From Bradyrhizobium tropiciagri (GTDB lineage Bacteria; Pseudomonadota; Alphaproteobacteria; Rhizobiales; Xanthobacteraceae), in assembly GCF_018130545.1 (NCBI RefSeq), contig NZ_JAFCKF010000014.1, positions 1-64,000 on the forward strand: a stretch of 64,000 nt of DNA, read 5' to 3'. Shown here piece after piece: positions 33,101-40,023 of this stretch; the first letter of the stretch is position 1; each line of letters begins with the position of its first letter. The notes below the pieces were generated by a model. The model did no database searches. It was given only the letters and a program-made list of their open reading frames with translations, and was not told the origin of the DNA. Both the position numbers and the translations under genes were made by a program.

Positions 33101-33307
33101 GATGGTCTTGGTGACCTGCGATTCAAGTTCCGACGGCGCGGCTCCGAATTGCGAGACCGCGACCGAGATCACCGGAATGTCGGCGCTCGGCAGCCGCGTC
33201 ACCGCGAGCTTGGTGAAGGAGACCCAGCCCAGCACGAGCAGGATGATCGAGAAGACGATCGAGGGAAGCGGGTTCCGGATCGACCATGCCGAGATGTTCA
33301 AAGCCAT
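30155..33307 (-). CDS. RND multidrug efflux pump, inner-membrane protein
   Basis: A 1050-residue pump of the HAE-1 type (AcrB/MexB/BpeF-like), typical length. It shows two repeats of a membrane span plus a large periplasmic loop. The proton-relay pair Asp-Asp is in LSTGILVDDAIVEIENIV, and the second half has SLPLSIGGAIGALLLTG and the TM11-12 segments. Start at ATG 33307 (MALNISAWSIRNPLP); an upstream in-frame extension is not protein-like. The adaptor gene ends 13 bases before this start, so they form one operon. There is no outer-membrane channel gene beside it, so a TolC-type partner must come from elsewhere. Confidence 0.92.
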   Translation of the reverse strand: MALNISAWSIRNPLPSIVFSIILLVLGWVSFTKLAVTRLPSADIPVISVAVSQFGAAPSELESQVTKTIEDGVSGVEGVRHISSSITDGLSVTTIQFALETNTDRALNDVKDAVTRVRANLPQNVTEPLIQRVDVIGLPIVTYAAISPGKTPEQLSYFVDDVVKRALQGVRGVAQVERIGGVEREILVSLDPDKLQAVGLTAVNVSQILRGTNVDVAGGRAEIGKNDQAIRTLAGAKTLNELAGTMIPLFGGGEIRLDDLGTVTDTIADRRTFARFNGEPVVALGIKRSKGASDVVVAAAVQKRIDALKVAYPDVDLKLIDTSVEFTKGNYEAAISTLFEGAILAVIIVLLFLRDIRATIIAAVSLPLSIFPAFWAMDLLGFSLNLVSFLAITLSTGILVDDAIVEIENIVRHMRMGKTPYRAALEAADEIGLAVIAISLTIIAIFAPASFMSGIAGQFFKQFGITVSVQVFFSLLAARFVTPMLAAYFLKHHDHDDPPPGRILRTYHSLVTWSVKHHYITVLVGFAVFAASIWSITLLPQGFLPAQDTARSLLAMELPPGSQLAYTEKVTEEIVARLRKRPEVRSVFVDGGRVPPGIQEVRRAALIINYTPKADRKITQRELELSIGKELDNVPDIRFWFLDENGLRAISLVVTGTDSNIVNNVASELATQMKRIPIIANVISETALDRPELRIRPRAELAARLGVSTESLSQTIRVATIGDVGPALAKFDAGERQVPIRVQLEDNARSDLQMLEQLRVPLGQRGERGGVPLSVVADIQLDQGPTSINRYDRERQATVAADLVGNAALGDATKLIYDLPVMKSLPKGVKVSPSGDAESLAELSDGFATAITAGLMMVYAVLVLLFGTFLQPITILFSLPLSIGGAIGALLLTGKQLTTPVWIGILMLMGIVTKNAIMLVEFAVEAIRDGKAREDAMIDAGMKRARPIVMTTIAMAAGMMPSALAFGAGGEFRSPMALAVIGGLIFSTVLSLVFVPAMFMVMDDIGSLIWRFGKRLVVSHADHELTPSEPKPDDTKRPPGPPSMISPAAE

Positions 33308-33320
33308 GAGCGTGCCCGAA

Positions 33321-34238
33321 TTAGCGTGATCGCGTGCGATCGAGTTCGTCGGCGAACATGGTCTTGATCTGGTCGCCGTCATGCAGCGAGGTGCCAGCAT
33401 CGGCCACGACGATTTCGCCGACGTCGAGGCCTTCAAGGATTTCGGTCGAGGTGTCGGAGGTCAGTCCGACGCGCACCCTGCGGGTCTCCACCGTGTTGTC
33501 CTTTACGACCTGCAAGGTCAGGCGGTCGATCGCGGTGCGCGGCACCGCGACGCCGCAGGAGCGCTTGGCGTCGATATTGGCGCGCGCGAACATGCCGACC
33601 TTCAGCGTCGGATTGTTGTTGATGGTGATGCGGACATGGCCGAGCTGTGTGGTGCGGTCGATCTGCGGCGAGATCTGGCGGACCTTGCCGACCATGTCGG
33701 GCGCGTCGTCGCGGCTGATCCGCACATTGGCGCCGGGATTGAGCTTGAGGAGCTGGAAGCCCGGCACCTCGGCGTCGAGCTCGATCTCGTTGCCGATCGA
33801 GATCTTGAACATCGGGGGAGCCTGCGGCGAGGCCGGGGCGCCGGGCGCGGTGCGGACCTCGGTGACGAGCCCGGCCGCCGGCGCCCGCAGCACGATCGGC
33901 TTGGCATTGGCCTGGGCGGCCTGCTGCGGCGGCGGGGTCAACCGCGCCAGTTCCTGGTTCTCGGTCACGGTATCGCCCTCGTGGACCAGCACGTCGATGA
34001 CCTTGGAGCCCTCCTGGTCGACATTCACCTGGGCCTCGCGGCGCGGCACGATGAAGCCGGTGACGCGGACCATGTCGGAGAAGCAGGCATTGGTCGACTT
34101 CGTCACCACCACCAGCGCCTGGCCCGGCGTCTCCTTCTCCTCAGGGTGGGAGCGGTGCTCGAAGGTGTAATAGGCAATGGCCAGCGCGATGAAAACCACC
34201 GTGCCGAGCGCAGGCTTGAGGTATCGGGAAAAATTCAT
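33321..34238 (-). CDS. RND efflux periplasmic adaptor (HlyD family)
   Basis: A 305-residue membrane-fusion protein, first gene of the pump operon. It has an N-terminal membrane anchor (about 10-24), lipoyl halves (GDTVTENQELARLTPP and VLRAPAAGLVTEV), the barrel segment CGVAVPRTAIDRLTLQVVKD and the terminal DVGEIVVADAGTSLHDGDQI. It is shorter than AcrA and has almost no coiled-coil hairpin, like the orphan adaptor at 18766-19644. It links the pump to an outer-membrane channel across the periplasm. Confidence 0.88.
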   Translation of the reverse strand: MNFSRYLKPALGTVVFIALAIAYYTFEHRSHPEEKETPGQALVVVTKSTNACFSDMVRVTGFIVPRREAQVNVDQEGSKVIDVLVHEGDTVTENQELARLTPPPQQAAQANAKPIVLRAPAAGLVTEVRTAPGAPASPQAPPMFKISIGNEIELDAEVPGFQLLKLNPGANVRISRDDAPDMVGKVRQISPQIDRTTQLGHVRITINNNPTLKVGMFARANIDAKRSCGVAVPRTAIDRLTLQVVKDNTVETRRVRVGLTSDTSTEILEGLDVGEIVVADAGTSLHDGDQIKTMFADELDRTRSR

Positions 34239-34425
34239 CGCCTGATCAATCCAGAGCCTGGCGCGTATCGACAGGGATCGTCTTGGGTGCTCGTCGAAGT
34301 CTCATCACGCTCGCCATCGTATTCCCTAGGCATGCGGAAGGCCGGTGTCCATTGTTCCGGATCGTGCCCTGACGTCATGTGAGGCGGGTCACCGGTGGGG
34401 AGCTCTGGGCTTCTGCCCTCAAGCA

Positions 34426-34455
34426 AATGCGCCCCGCCGGGGTGCGGGACGCATT
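34426..34455 (-). terminator. Possible hairpin terminator after the OmpA-like gene
   Basis: AATGCG / CGCATT arms extended by CCCCGC / GTGCGGG pairing form a stem of about 12 pairs, with TTTGCTT following on the minus strand. It is 58 bases past the stop of the OmpA-like gene. The T-run is weak, so the role is uncertain. Confidence 0.4.
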
Positions 34456-34513
34456 GTAGCCTCAAAAAGCGGCCACGCCACCGCCCATCATATCCAGATC
34501 ATTTGGACGAGTT

Positions 34514-35167
34514 TCACTTGGACGCGGTGTCCTTGTTTTCCACGTTCACGACCTGGACGCGGCGGTTGACGTCCGCCATCGGGTGGCTGGGGTCCTTCAG
34601 CTTGCTCTTGCCATAGCCGACGGTGACGAGATCGGTGCCGTTGATGCCATATTTGTCGACCAGATAGCGCTTGATAGCGTCGGCGCGGCGCTCGGAGAGG
34701 CCCTGATTGTAGTCCTCGCCGCCGGCGGCGTCGGTGTGGCCGGCGACCACGAAGGTCGAGCCCTTCAGGTCCTGATTGGTGAGGGCGCGGCCGAGCGCCT
34801 GCACCGAGGGCAGTGACTTGGCGCTGATATCAGCGGAGTTGTAGTCGAAGTTGATCTCGAGATCGATCTTCGGCTTGTCCTGGACGATGGTCGCGATTTC
34901 CTCGCGCTCGGTCGAGGACAGCGAGCGGGTGGCGCGGCCACGGACGCTCTGCACGAATTTGGCCTGGTCGGCGTTGAGCCCGGGCGAGGTGGTCTGCGGG
35001 CCGACCGAGAGCCCGCGGGTCAGCGGCTTCTTCTCGGGCGTCAGCGCCTTGATGATCTGGTCCTCGGTGACGTCGTCACCGGCGCGGGCGGCCACCATGC
35101 CGAACGACAGCACGGCGCCGGCGGTCATGATTGAAAGGATCGCGGCCTTTGCCGACGGCTTGAACAT
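34514..35167 (-). CDS. OmpA-family (peptidoglycan-binding) protein
   Basis: A 217-residue secreted protein. The signal peptide is about 27 residues (AAILSIMTAGAVLSFGMVAA). The C-terminal OmpA domain (about 100-210) contains LEINFDYNSADIS, VVAGHTDAAGGEDYNQGLSE and RRADAIKRYLVD with VTVGYGKSK, which include the Asp and Arg that hold diaminopimelate of peptidoglycan. There is no beta-barrel, so it is a periplasmic or lipoprotein-like wall anchor. GGAGGG precedes the ATG at 35167. It follows the pseudo-caspase gene on the same strand by 137 bases, so a joint role in the envelope is possible. Confidence 0.85.
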   Translation of the reverse strand: MFKPSAKAAILSIMTAGAVLSFGMVAARAGDDVTEDQIIKALTPEKKPLTRGLSVGPQTTSPGLNADQAKFVQSVRGRATRSLSSTEREEIATIVQDKPKIDLEINFDYNSADISAKSLPSVQALGRALTNQDLKGSTFVVAGHTDAAGGEDYNQGLSERRADAIKRYLVDKYGINGTDLVTVGYGKSKLKDPSHPMADVNRRVQVVNVENKDTASK

Positions 35168-35304
35168 TTCGGTCCCTCCTGCGCAGGCCTGCGCGGTTCC
35201 ATGCAACTCTTCAGTTTGCCGGCATCGCTGCCCGGCACGCACCCTCTGATTAGTCGCGCAATTGCAGCGGCGGTTCGAGCCCCGGGCGGGCCTCGATCGA
35301 TTTG

Positions 35305-36873
35305 TCACTGCACGCCGTACTCGGCGAACTCCTTGACGATGTTGGGGTCCATCGCCTTGGCGTTGGCGATGTCGAGATCGCCTTCCGCGACCGCGCCGTT
35401 GCGCTTCTTGGCGAGGCCACGCCCGTAGAGCGACGAGGTCAGCCGCGGATTGATCTTCAGCGCGGCGTCGAAATCGGCGATCGCGTTCTTGTTCTGCCCG
35501 CCCTTCAGGTTCATCAGGCCACGGCTGTCGAGCGCATCGACGAAATTCGGGCGCAGCCGCAGCGCCTCGTTGCAGTCCTTCAGTGCCGCCTGCAGGTCGC
35601 CGATCACGGTGCGGACCCAGCAGCGGTTGTTATAGGCCTCGACATCCTTCGGGTTCAGCCGCAACGAATTGGTGAAGTCCTTCACCGCGAGGTCGTAAGC
35701 ACCCTTGCTGGCATAGACCTGGCCGCGGCGATACAGCGCGGCGCCATCGTCGGGGTTCTTGTCCAGCTTCTCGCTCAGGCTCTTGATGGTGGGATCGTCG
35801 GCGAGCACGGGCGAATTGCTCGGCGCCGGCGTCGGCTGGATCACGACCGGCGGGGGAGGCGCGGGTGGCGGTAGCGCGATCTCGGGACCCTTCGGCGCGG
35901 GCGGCGGCGAGGCCGGTGCTGTCGCGACGGGAGATTTGGGCGGTGCAGGTGGCGGTGTCGGTGCTGTTGCCGCTGGAGGCGCCGGTGCTGGCGTCGGCGT
36001 TGCCGCGGGCGGTGCCGGCGGGGGCGCGACTGGCGGCGCCGTCGCCACCTCGGTTGATGGCGATGCGGCCGGCGCGGGCGCAGCATTCGACGTTCCCGGC
36101 GCGCCGCCTGGAATGGCTGCGCCGGCTGGAATAAACGAGAAATCCTCGGCGAGCGACGACGAGATCCACGGCACCTGTTCCTGCCGGGAGGCCCGGGTCA
36201 CGCCGACGCGGGTGCGGTTGAGCGTTTCCTCCGCCATCAAATCGGGGGTGCGGATTTCCTTCAGGAGTTCCCGCACGAACAGGCTGTGGTCGCTGCCATT
36301 GTCGGAGACGACCGACGACAGCGCCGCCGAGTACATGACGAGCGTGCCGTTGGGCGCGATCACCGGGGCGAGGCCCGCCGAGAAGCTGCGGAAACGGCGT
36401 TCGAACGGGTTGCGCCTGGAGGCGTCGATCAGGGCGATCTTCACCCCGGCGCCACGGCTGTTGATCTCGCCGAGCACGGTCTCGAGGCTGAAGCCGTCGC
36501 GGCGAACGTCGGCCTCGGCCCAGATCTGCGCGTCGATCGGGATCATGTAGCTCTGCCGGTTCGACTGGATGCCGTAGCCCGAGAAGAAGACCAGCGCGAC
36601 CGAGCCCGGCTTGATCTTGCCATAGAGGCGGTCGAAGGCGCGGCGCATACCGTCGCCGGTCAAGTTCTCGCCGACCTCGACGGTGAAGCCGTCGCGCTTC
36701 AGCTCATCGGCGACGTCCCGGGCGTCGTTGACCGGCTCCTTCAGCGGCGCGTCGGCATCGGGATATTTGGCGTTACCGATGACCAACGCGAAACGGTCGC
36801 CGGCGGCGAAGGACGGGAGAGGCGACGCGATTGAAAAAATCAGCGTGGCGAGCAAGGCAAGGCGGATTTTCAT
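35305..36873 (-). CDS. Caspase-like (C14 fold) protein with proline-rich linker and TPRs, catalytic dyad lost
   Basis: A 522-residue exported protein. It has a signal peptide (about 1-24), a caspase-hemoglobinase fold (about 28-265), a long Pro/Ala linker (about 275-370), and TPR repeats (about 380-500: GAALYRRGQVYASKGAYDLA, then KINPRLTSSLYGRGLAKK). The positions for catalytic His and Cys read VFFSGYGIQ (Tyr100) and LIDASRRNPF (Ser152), so the protein is not expected to be a protease. It is a paralogue of 17738-18589 and shares RRNP(F/Y)ERRFR(S/A)FS and W-x-E-A-D-V segments. The TPRs would bind partner proteins. It precedes the OmpA-like gene. Confidence 0.85.
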   Translation of the reverse strand: MKIRLALLATLIFSIASPLPSFAAGDRFALVIGNAKYPDADAPLKEPVNDARDVADELKRDGFTVEVGENLTGDGMRRAFDRLYGKIKPGSVALVFFSGYGIQSNRQSYMIPIDAQIWAEADVRRDGFSLETVLGEINSRGAGVKIALIDASRRNPFERRFRSFSAGLAPVIAPNGTLVMYSAALSSVVSDNGSDHSLFVRELLKEIRTPDLMAEETLNRTRVGVTRASRQEQVPWISSSLAEDFSFIPAGAAIPGGAPGTSNAAPAPAASPSTEVATAPPVAPPPAPPAATPTPAPAPPAATAPTPPPAPPKSPVATAPASPPPAPKGPEIALPPPAPPPPVVIQPTPAPSNSPVLADDPTIKSLSEKLDKNPDDGAALYRRGQVYASKGAYDLAVKDFTNSLRLNPKDVEAYNNRCWVRTVIGDLQAALKDCNEALRLRPNFVDALDSRGLMNLKGGQNKNAIADFDAALKINPRLTSSLYGRGLAKKRNGAVAEGDLDIANAKAMDPNIVKEFAEYGVQ

Positions 36874-36945
36874 AATCGCGGCAAATCCAGATCGCGGCAT
36901 TCCAATGAATGGCGCCGCTTCCAGCCTGCGCCTCGGGAACCTTAC

Positions 36946-36992
36946 TCTAGAGCCTTTTCCGTTCCGATGGAAATCGGAACGGGGGCTCTAGA
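36946..36992. repeat. Imperfect inverted repeat TCTAGAGCC
   Basis: Outer arms TCTAGAGCC / GGCTCTAGA and inner perfect arms CCGTTCCGAT (36959-36968) / ATCGGAACGG (36973-36982), separated by small internal loops. It is directly followed by the dispersed repeat, and the two may form one compound element. Confidence 0.75.
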
Positions 36993-37000
36993 TTCTTGTT

Positions 37001-37049
37001 TTGACGCGTTTTCTTCACGCGAACCGGTAACCACTTCGCTCGAAAACGC
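37001..37049. repeat. Dispersed ACCGGTT-type repeat, inverted copy
   Basis: TTGACGCGTTTTCTTCACGC followed by GAACCGGTAACCACTTCGCT and CGAAAACGC is the reverse complement of 19669-19717 with only a few mismatches. Confidence 0.75.
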
Positions 37050-37349
37050 TCCTCACGAAAATCCATTATCAAACCACGGCCAAACCTCCGTCAACGGCTT
37101 GCGGCAGCGTCGTTTATCGCGGTGACGCCGGCGAGGCCGCAGTGCAACAGTCTGCGATCATGGCGGCCATCGCCGTCGCGGCATGGTGCTGGTTCCGGTG
37201 AACCGATAATGTGACTGCATTCACAGAGGCTCTGTGCCGCCCTGTCATGCGCTCGTCGTACTCCGCGCGGTTTGACCTTTGCGCAGGGCGATGGCTTTGT
37301 GTCCGGGACGGCAAGCCATTCAACAAGACTGCAAACAAGAGCGAAACCG

Positions 37350-38156
37350 ATGGGAAACGCCTACGAGATCTACGCCCTGCGCTATGCGACAATGTCGCCG
37401 CGCACGCCCCACCTCAACTTCCTGGTCCCTGATCCGCACGACACCACGGCGCAGGATCTCGATTATTTCGTCTGGCTGATCCGCGGCCACGGCCGTGACA
37501 TCCTGGTCGACACCGGCTTCAACGCCGAGGAGGCCAAGGCACGCGCTCGCAAGCTGACGCTCAACCCGGTCGATGCGCTGGCCGGCTTCGGCGTCAGCGC
37601 CGATGCGATCCGCGATGTGATCGTCACCCATCTGCACTATGACCACGCCGGCAATCTGGATCGCTTCCCGAACGCCAAATTCCATTTGCAGGAACGCGAG
37701 ATGAGCTACGCGACCGGCCGCTGCATGTGCAACGGCATGCTGCGCCATCCGTTTTCCATTGAGCACGTCACGCAGATGGTCCGGCACGTCTATGGCGAGC
37801 GTGTCACTTTCCATTCCGGCGACGGCGAGATCGCACCCGGCGTCACTGTGCATCGCGTCGGCGGCCATTCCGACGGTCTGCAAGTGGTGCGGATCGAGAC
37901 CGCGCGCGGCCCGGTGGTGCTGGCGTCGGATGCCGCGCACTACTATGCCAACCTGCACAAGAAGAGCCCGTTCCCGATCGTCTACAATGTCGGCGACATG
38001 GCGCAGGGCTGGGAGACCGTCGAACGGCTCGCCGGTCATCCCGACCGCTTCATCCCCGGTCACGATCCGATCGTCAGCGAGATCTATCCGCGCGCCAGCG
38101 ACAAGGTCGATGCGTTCGCGCTGCATCTCGCGCCGTCACGATCGTTCGCGAAATAG
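37350..38156 (+). CDS. MBL-fold hydrolase, N-acyl-homoserine-lactonase-like
   Basis: A 268-residue metallo-beta-lactamase-fold enzyme. The zinc-binding set is complete: THLHYDHAGNLDRFP (H-x-H-x-D-H), VHRVGGHSDG (His), LASDAAHYYANL (Asp) and FIPGHDPIV (His). Sequence and length are like the AHL lactonase branch (AttM/AiiA-like), which opens acyl-homoserine-lactone rings; other lactones are possible. I start at ATG 37350 (MGNAYEIYALRYA). It lies 59 bases before a beta-hydroxyacid dehydrogenase on the same strand. Confidence 0.83.
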   Translation: MGNAYEIYALRYATMSPRTPHLNFLVPDPHDTTAQDLDYFVWLIRGHGRDILVDTGFNAEEAKARARKLTLNPVDALAGFGVSADAIRDVIVTHLHYDHAGNLDRFPNAKFHLQEREMSYATGRCMCNGMLRHPFSIEHVTQMVRHVYGERVTFHSGDGEIAPGVTVHRVGGHSDGLQVVRIETARGPVVLASDAAHYYANLHKKSPFPIVYNVGDMAQGWETVERLAGHPDRFIPGHDPIVSEIYPRASDKVDAFALHLAPSRSFAK

Positions 38157-38215
38157 CCTCGCCGATCGAGCGAGGCGCATCTGCAACACCTCAAGAAACG
38201 TCAAGAAGAAGCGAT

Positions 38216-39097
38216 ATGACTGATTATAAGACTCTCGGATTCATCGGCCTCGGCGTGATGGGTGAGCCGATTTGCCGCAACCTGGTCAAGAAGAGCGGCA
38301 AGCGTGTCGTGGTGTTCGACCTTTCGGCCGAACCGCTGCAACGCTTGCGCGCCGACGGTGCGGAGGTCGCTGCGTCGGTTGCCGATGTCATCAGGCAGAG
38401 CGATGTGCTGTTCCTCTGCCTGCCGAGCGCCAAACACGCGCGCGCGGTGTTCGAGGGCGACGGCATCTTGAAGAACGCGAGAAGCGGCCAGGTGGTGGTC
38501 GATCTCGGTACGTCCTCGGTCAGTCAGACCCGCGACTTCGCCGGGCAGTTGCAGGCCAAGGGCGCGGCCTGGGCCGATGCGCCGATCGCGCGCACCCGGC
38601 AGGCGGCGCAGGACGGCACGCTCAGCGTGATGGTCGGTGCGGTGCCTGCGCTCTATGCCGCGATCGAGCCGTTGATTCGCTGCTTCGCCACCGACGTCAC
38701 CAATTGCGGCGAGGTCGGCGCGGGGCAGGTGACAAAAATCCTCAACAACATGGTGCTGTTCGAGACTGTGAACGCGCTGGCTGAGGCCGTCGCGGTGGCG
38801 AAGCACAATGGCGTCGATCCGAAGCTGTTGCTTGACACCCTGTCGAAGGGCTCGGCCGACAGCTTCGCGCTGCGCAACCACGGCATGAAGGCGATCGTGC
38901 CCGGCGTGTTTCCGGAGCGCGCCTTCTCGACCGAATATGCGCTGAAGGATCTGTCCTACGCGCTGGAGCTCGCGGCAGATGCCGGCATCAAGATCCGCGG
39001 CGCGGAGCTGATCGGCACGGTGTTGCAGGAGGCAATCGACAAGGGATCGAAGGACAATTATTTCCCCGTCATCGCCAGGCATATCGACGGGGCATGA
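38216..39097 (+). CDS. NAD(P)-dependent beta-hydroxyacid dehydrogenase (HIBADH family)
   Basis: A 293-residue enzyme with an N-terminal Rossmann fold (GFIGLGVMGEPICRNLVK), the substrate-binding S-V-S-x-T-R-type segment (GTSSVSQTRDFA), and a catalytic Lys in VGAGQVTKILNNMVLFETVN. Such enzymes oxidise 3-hydroxyisobutyrate, tartronate semialdehyde or related acids. Substrate is not clear from sequence. GAAGAAG lies before the ATG. It may follow the lactonase-like gene in an operon. Confidence 0.85.
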   Translation: MTDYKTLGFIGLGVMGEPICRNLVKKSGKRVVVFDLSAEPLQRLRADGAEVAASVADVIRQSDVLFLCLPSAKHARAVFEGDGILKNARSGQVVVDLGTSSVSQTRDFAGQLQAKGAAWADAPIARTRQAAQDGTLSVMVGAVPALYAAIEPLIRCFATDVTNCGEVGAGQVTKILNNMVLFETVNALAEAVAVAKHNGVDPKLLLDTLSKGSADSFALRNHGMKAIVPGVFPERAFSTEYALKDLSYALELAADAGIKIRGAELIGTVLQEAIDKGSKDNYFPVIARHIDGA

Positions 39098-39132
39098 CGG
39101 GGATAGGGGCGCGTGCGAACCCAACCCCCAGC

Positions 39133-39254
39133 GTCGTCCTGGCGAAGGCCAGAACCCATAACCACAAATGTTGATTGTTGCGCTTCGCTGGAACGACGAA
39201 TCCCGTTCACAACTCCGGCCGCGGAGTATGGGTCTTGGCTTTCGCCAGGACGAC
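39133..39254. repeat. Palindromic intergenic repeat, GTCGTCCTGG type
   Basis: Perfect 14-base arms GTCGTCCTGGCGAA (39133-39146) and TTCGCCAGGACGAC (39241-39254), plus inner GCC-AGAACCCATAACCAC and ATGGGTCTTGGC. Same family as 18614-18746. It lies between the convergent dehydrogenase and MarR genes. Confidence 0.85.
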
Positions 39255-39284
39255 AGCGGAGTGTGTGTCCAACGCGGTGCGTGT

Positions 39285-39845
39285 CTAATACACGTCCTTC
39301 GCGTCCGCCTCTTCGCTGGTCTGCACCAGCTCGAGGCTGCTCTCGACCTTGCCGAGCAGGCGTCCGAGGTCGCGGCGTTCCTGCGCGGAGAGGCAGGACA
39401 ATATCTCCTGCTCCTTGCGTAGCAGGCGCGGGATCAGCTCCTCGTACAGGGCTTGGCCCTTCTTGGTCAGTCGCAGGCGGAATTCGCGGCGGTCATCGGC
39501 GTTCTCGACGCGCTCGACGATCTCGCGCTCCATTAGCGCCGACACCGCGCGGCTGATGGTGGATTTATGGGTGCGGGTGCAATGCGCGATGTATTGCGCG
39601 CTGCAGGGATCGCTGCGGAAGCCGAGCGTCGCGAGCACCCGCCACTCCGGAATGTCGAGGCCGTAGCGCGCCTGATATTCGCTCGACAGCGCCGAGGACA
39701 CCTCGGCCGCCAGCCGGTTCAGGCGGAACGGCATGAAATGAAAGAGATCGAGGCGCTTCTTCGCCGGCGCGACATCGTCGCGCGCGTCCGCTTCCACGGC
39801 GCTGCGCGGCCGGGCTGGAGGCTGGCTTGCAGAGGTCCTGGCCAA
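39285..39845 (-). CDS. MarR-family transcription regulator
   Basis: A 186-residue protein with a winged helix typical of MarR: LNRLAAEVSSALSSEYQARY, IPEWRVLATLGF, THKSTISRAVSALMEREIV and the wing ENADDRREFRLRLTKKGQAL. I start at TTG 39845 since GGAGG (39851-39855) is five bases before it; a start at 39857 has no ribosome site. It is divergent from the FAD monooxygenase/hmgA operon with 178 bases between, so it probably controls that operon in response to an aromatic acid. Confidence 0.85.
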   Translation of the reverse strand: MARTSASQPPARPRSAVEADARDDVAPAKKRLDLFHFMPFRLNRLAAEVSSALSSEYQARYGLDIPEWRVLATLGFRSDPCSAQYIAHCTRTHKSTISRAVSALMEREIVERVENADDRREFRLRLTKKGQALYEELIPRLLRKEQEILSCLSAQERRDLGRLLGKVESSLELVQTSEEADAKDVY

Positions 39846-39863
39846 AAATTCCTCCAATTTGAG

Positions 39864-39892
39864 TTGACGGCGGGCCCGACTGGGAGTTTAAG
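39864..39892 (+). promoter_or_regulatory. Possible promoter of the homogentisate operon
   Basis: TTGACG (39864-39869) and TTTAAG (39887-39892) are 17 bases apart. The -10 box is weak. The following TAGTTGCAAGTGAGACTA (39894-39911) has TAGT/ACTA ends and may be an operator for the divergent MarR protein. Confidence 0.35.
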
Positions 39893-40023
39893 ATAGTTGC
39901 AAGTGAGACTAATTTAGCAAGGTCGCGGCCGGCCCGCAAGGTCCTGTCGCAAGCCAGTCACACAAGCCGCAGCCCATGCCACAGACAAGGGCCGGCGCAC
40001 CAGGGAACATCCAGGGTCACGCA

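Larger units (their letters stand above)
36874..37349. other. Non-coding region of about 480 bases between divergent genes
   Basis: It contains the inverted repeat at 36946-36992 and the dispersed repeat at 37001-37049. The rest (37057-37349) holds no coding sequence that I can support, and must include the promoters for the pseudo-caspase gene (minus) and the MBL-fold gene (plus). Confidence 0.6.
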
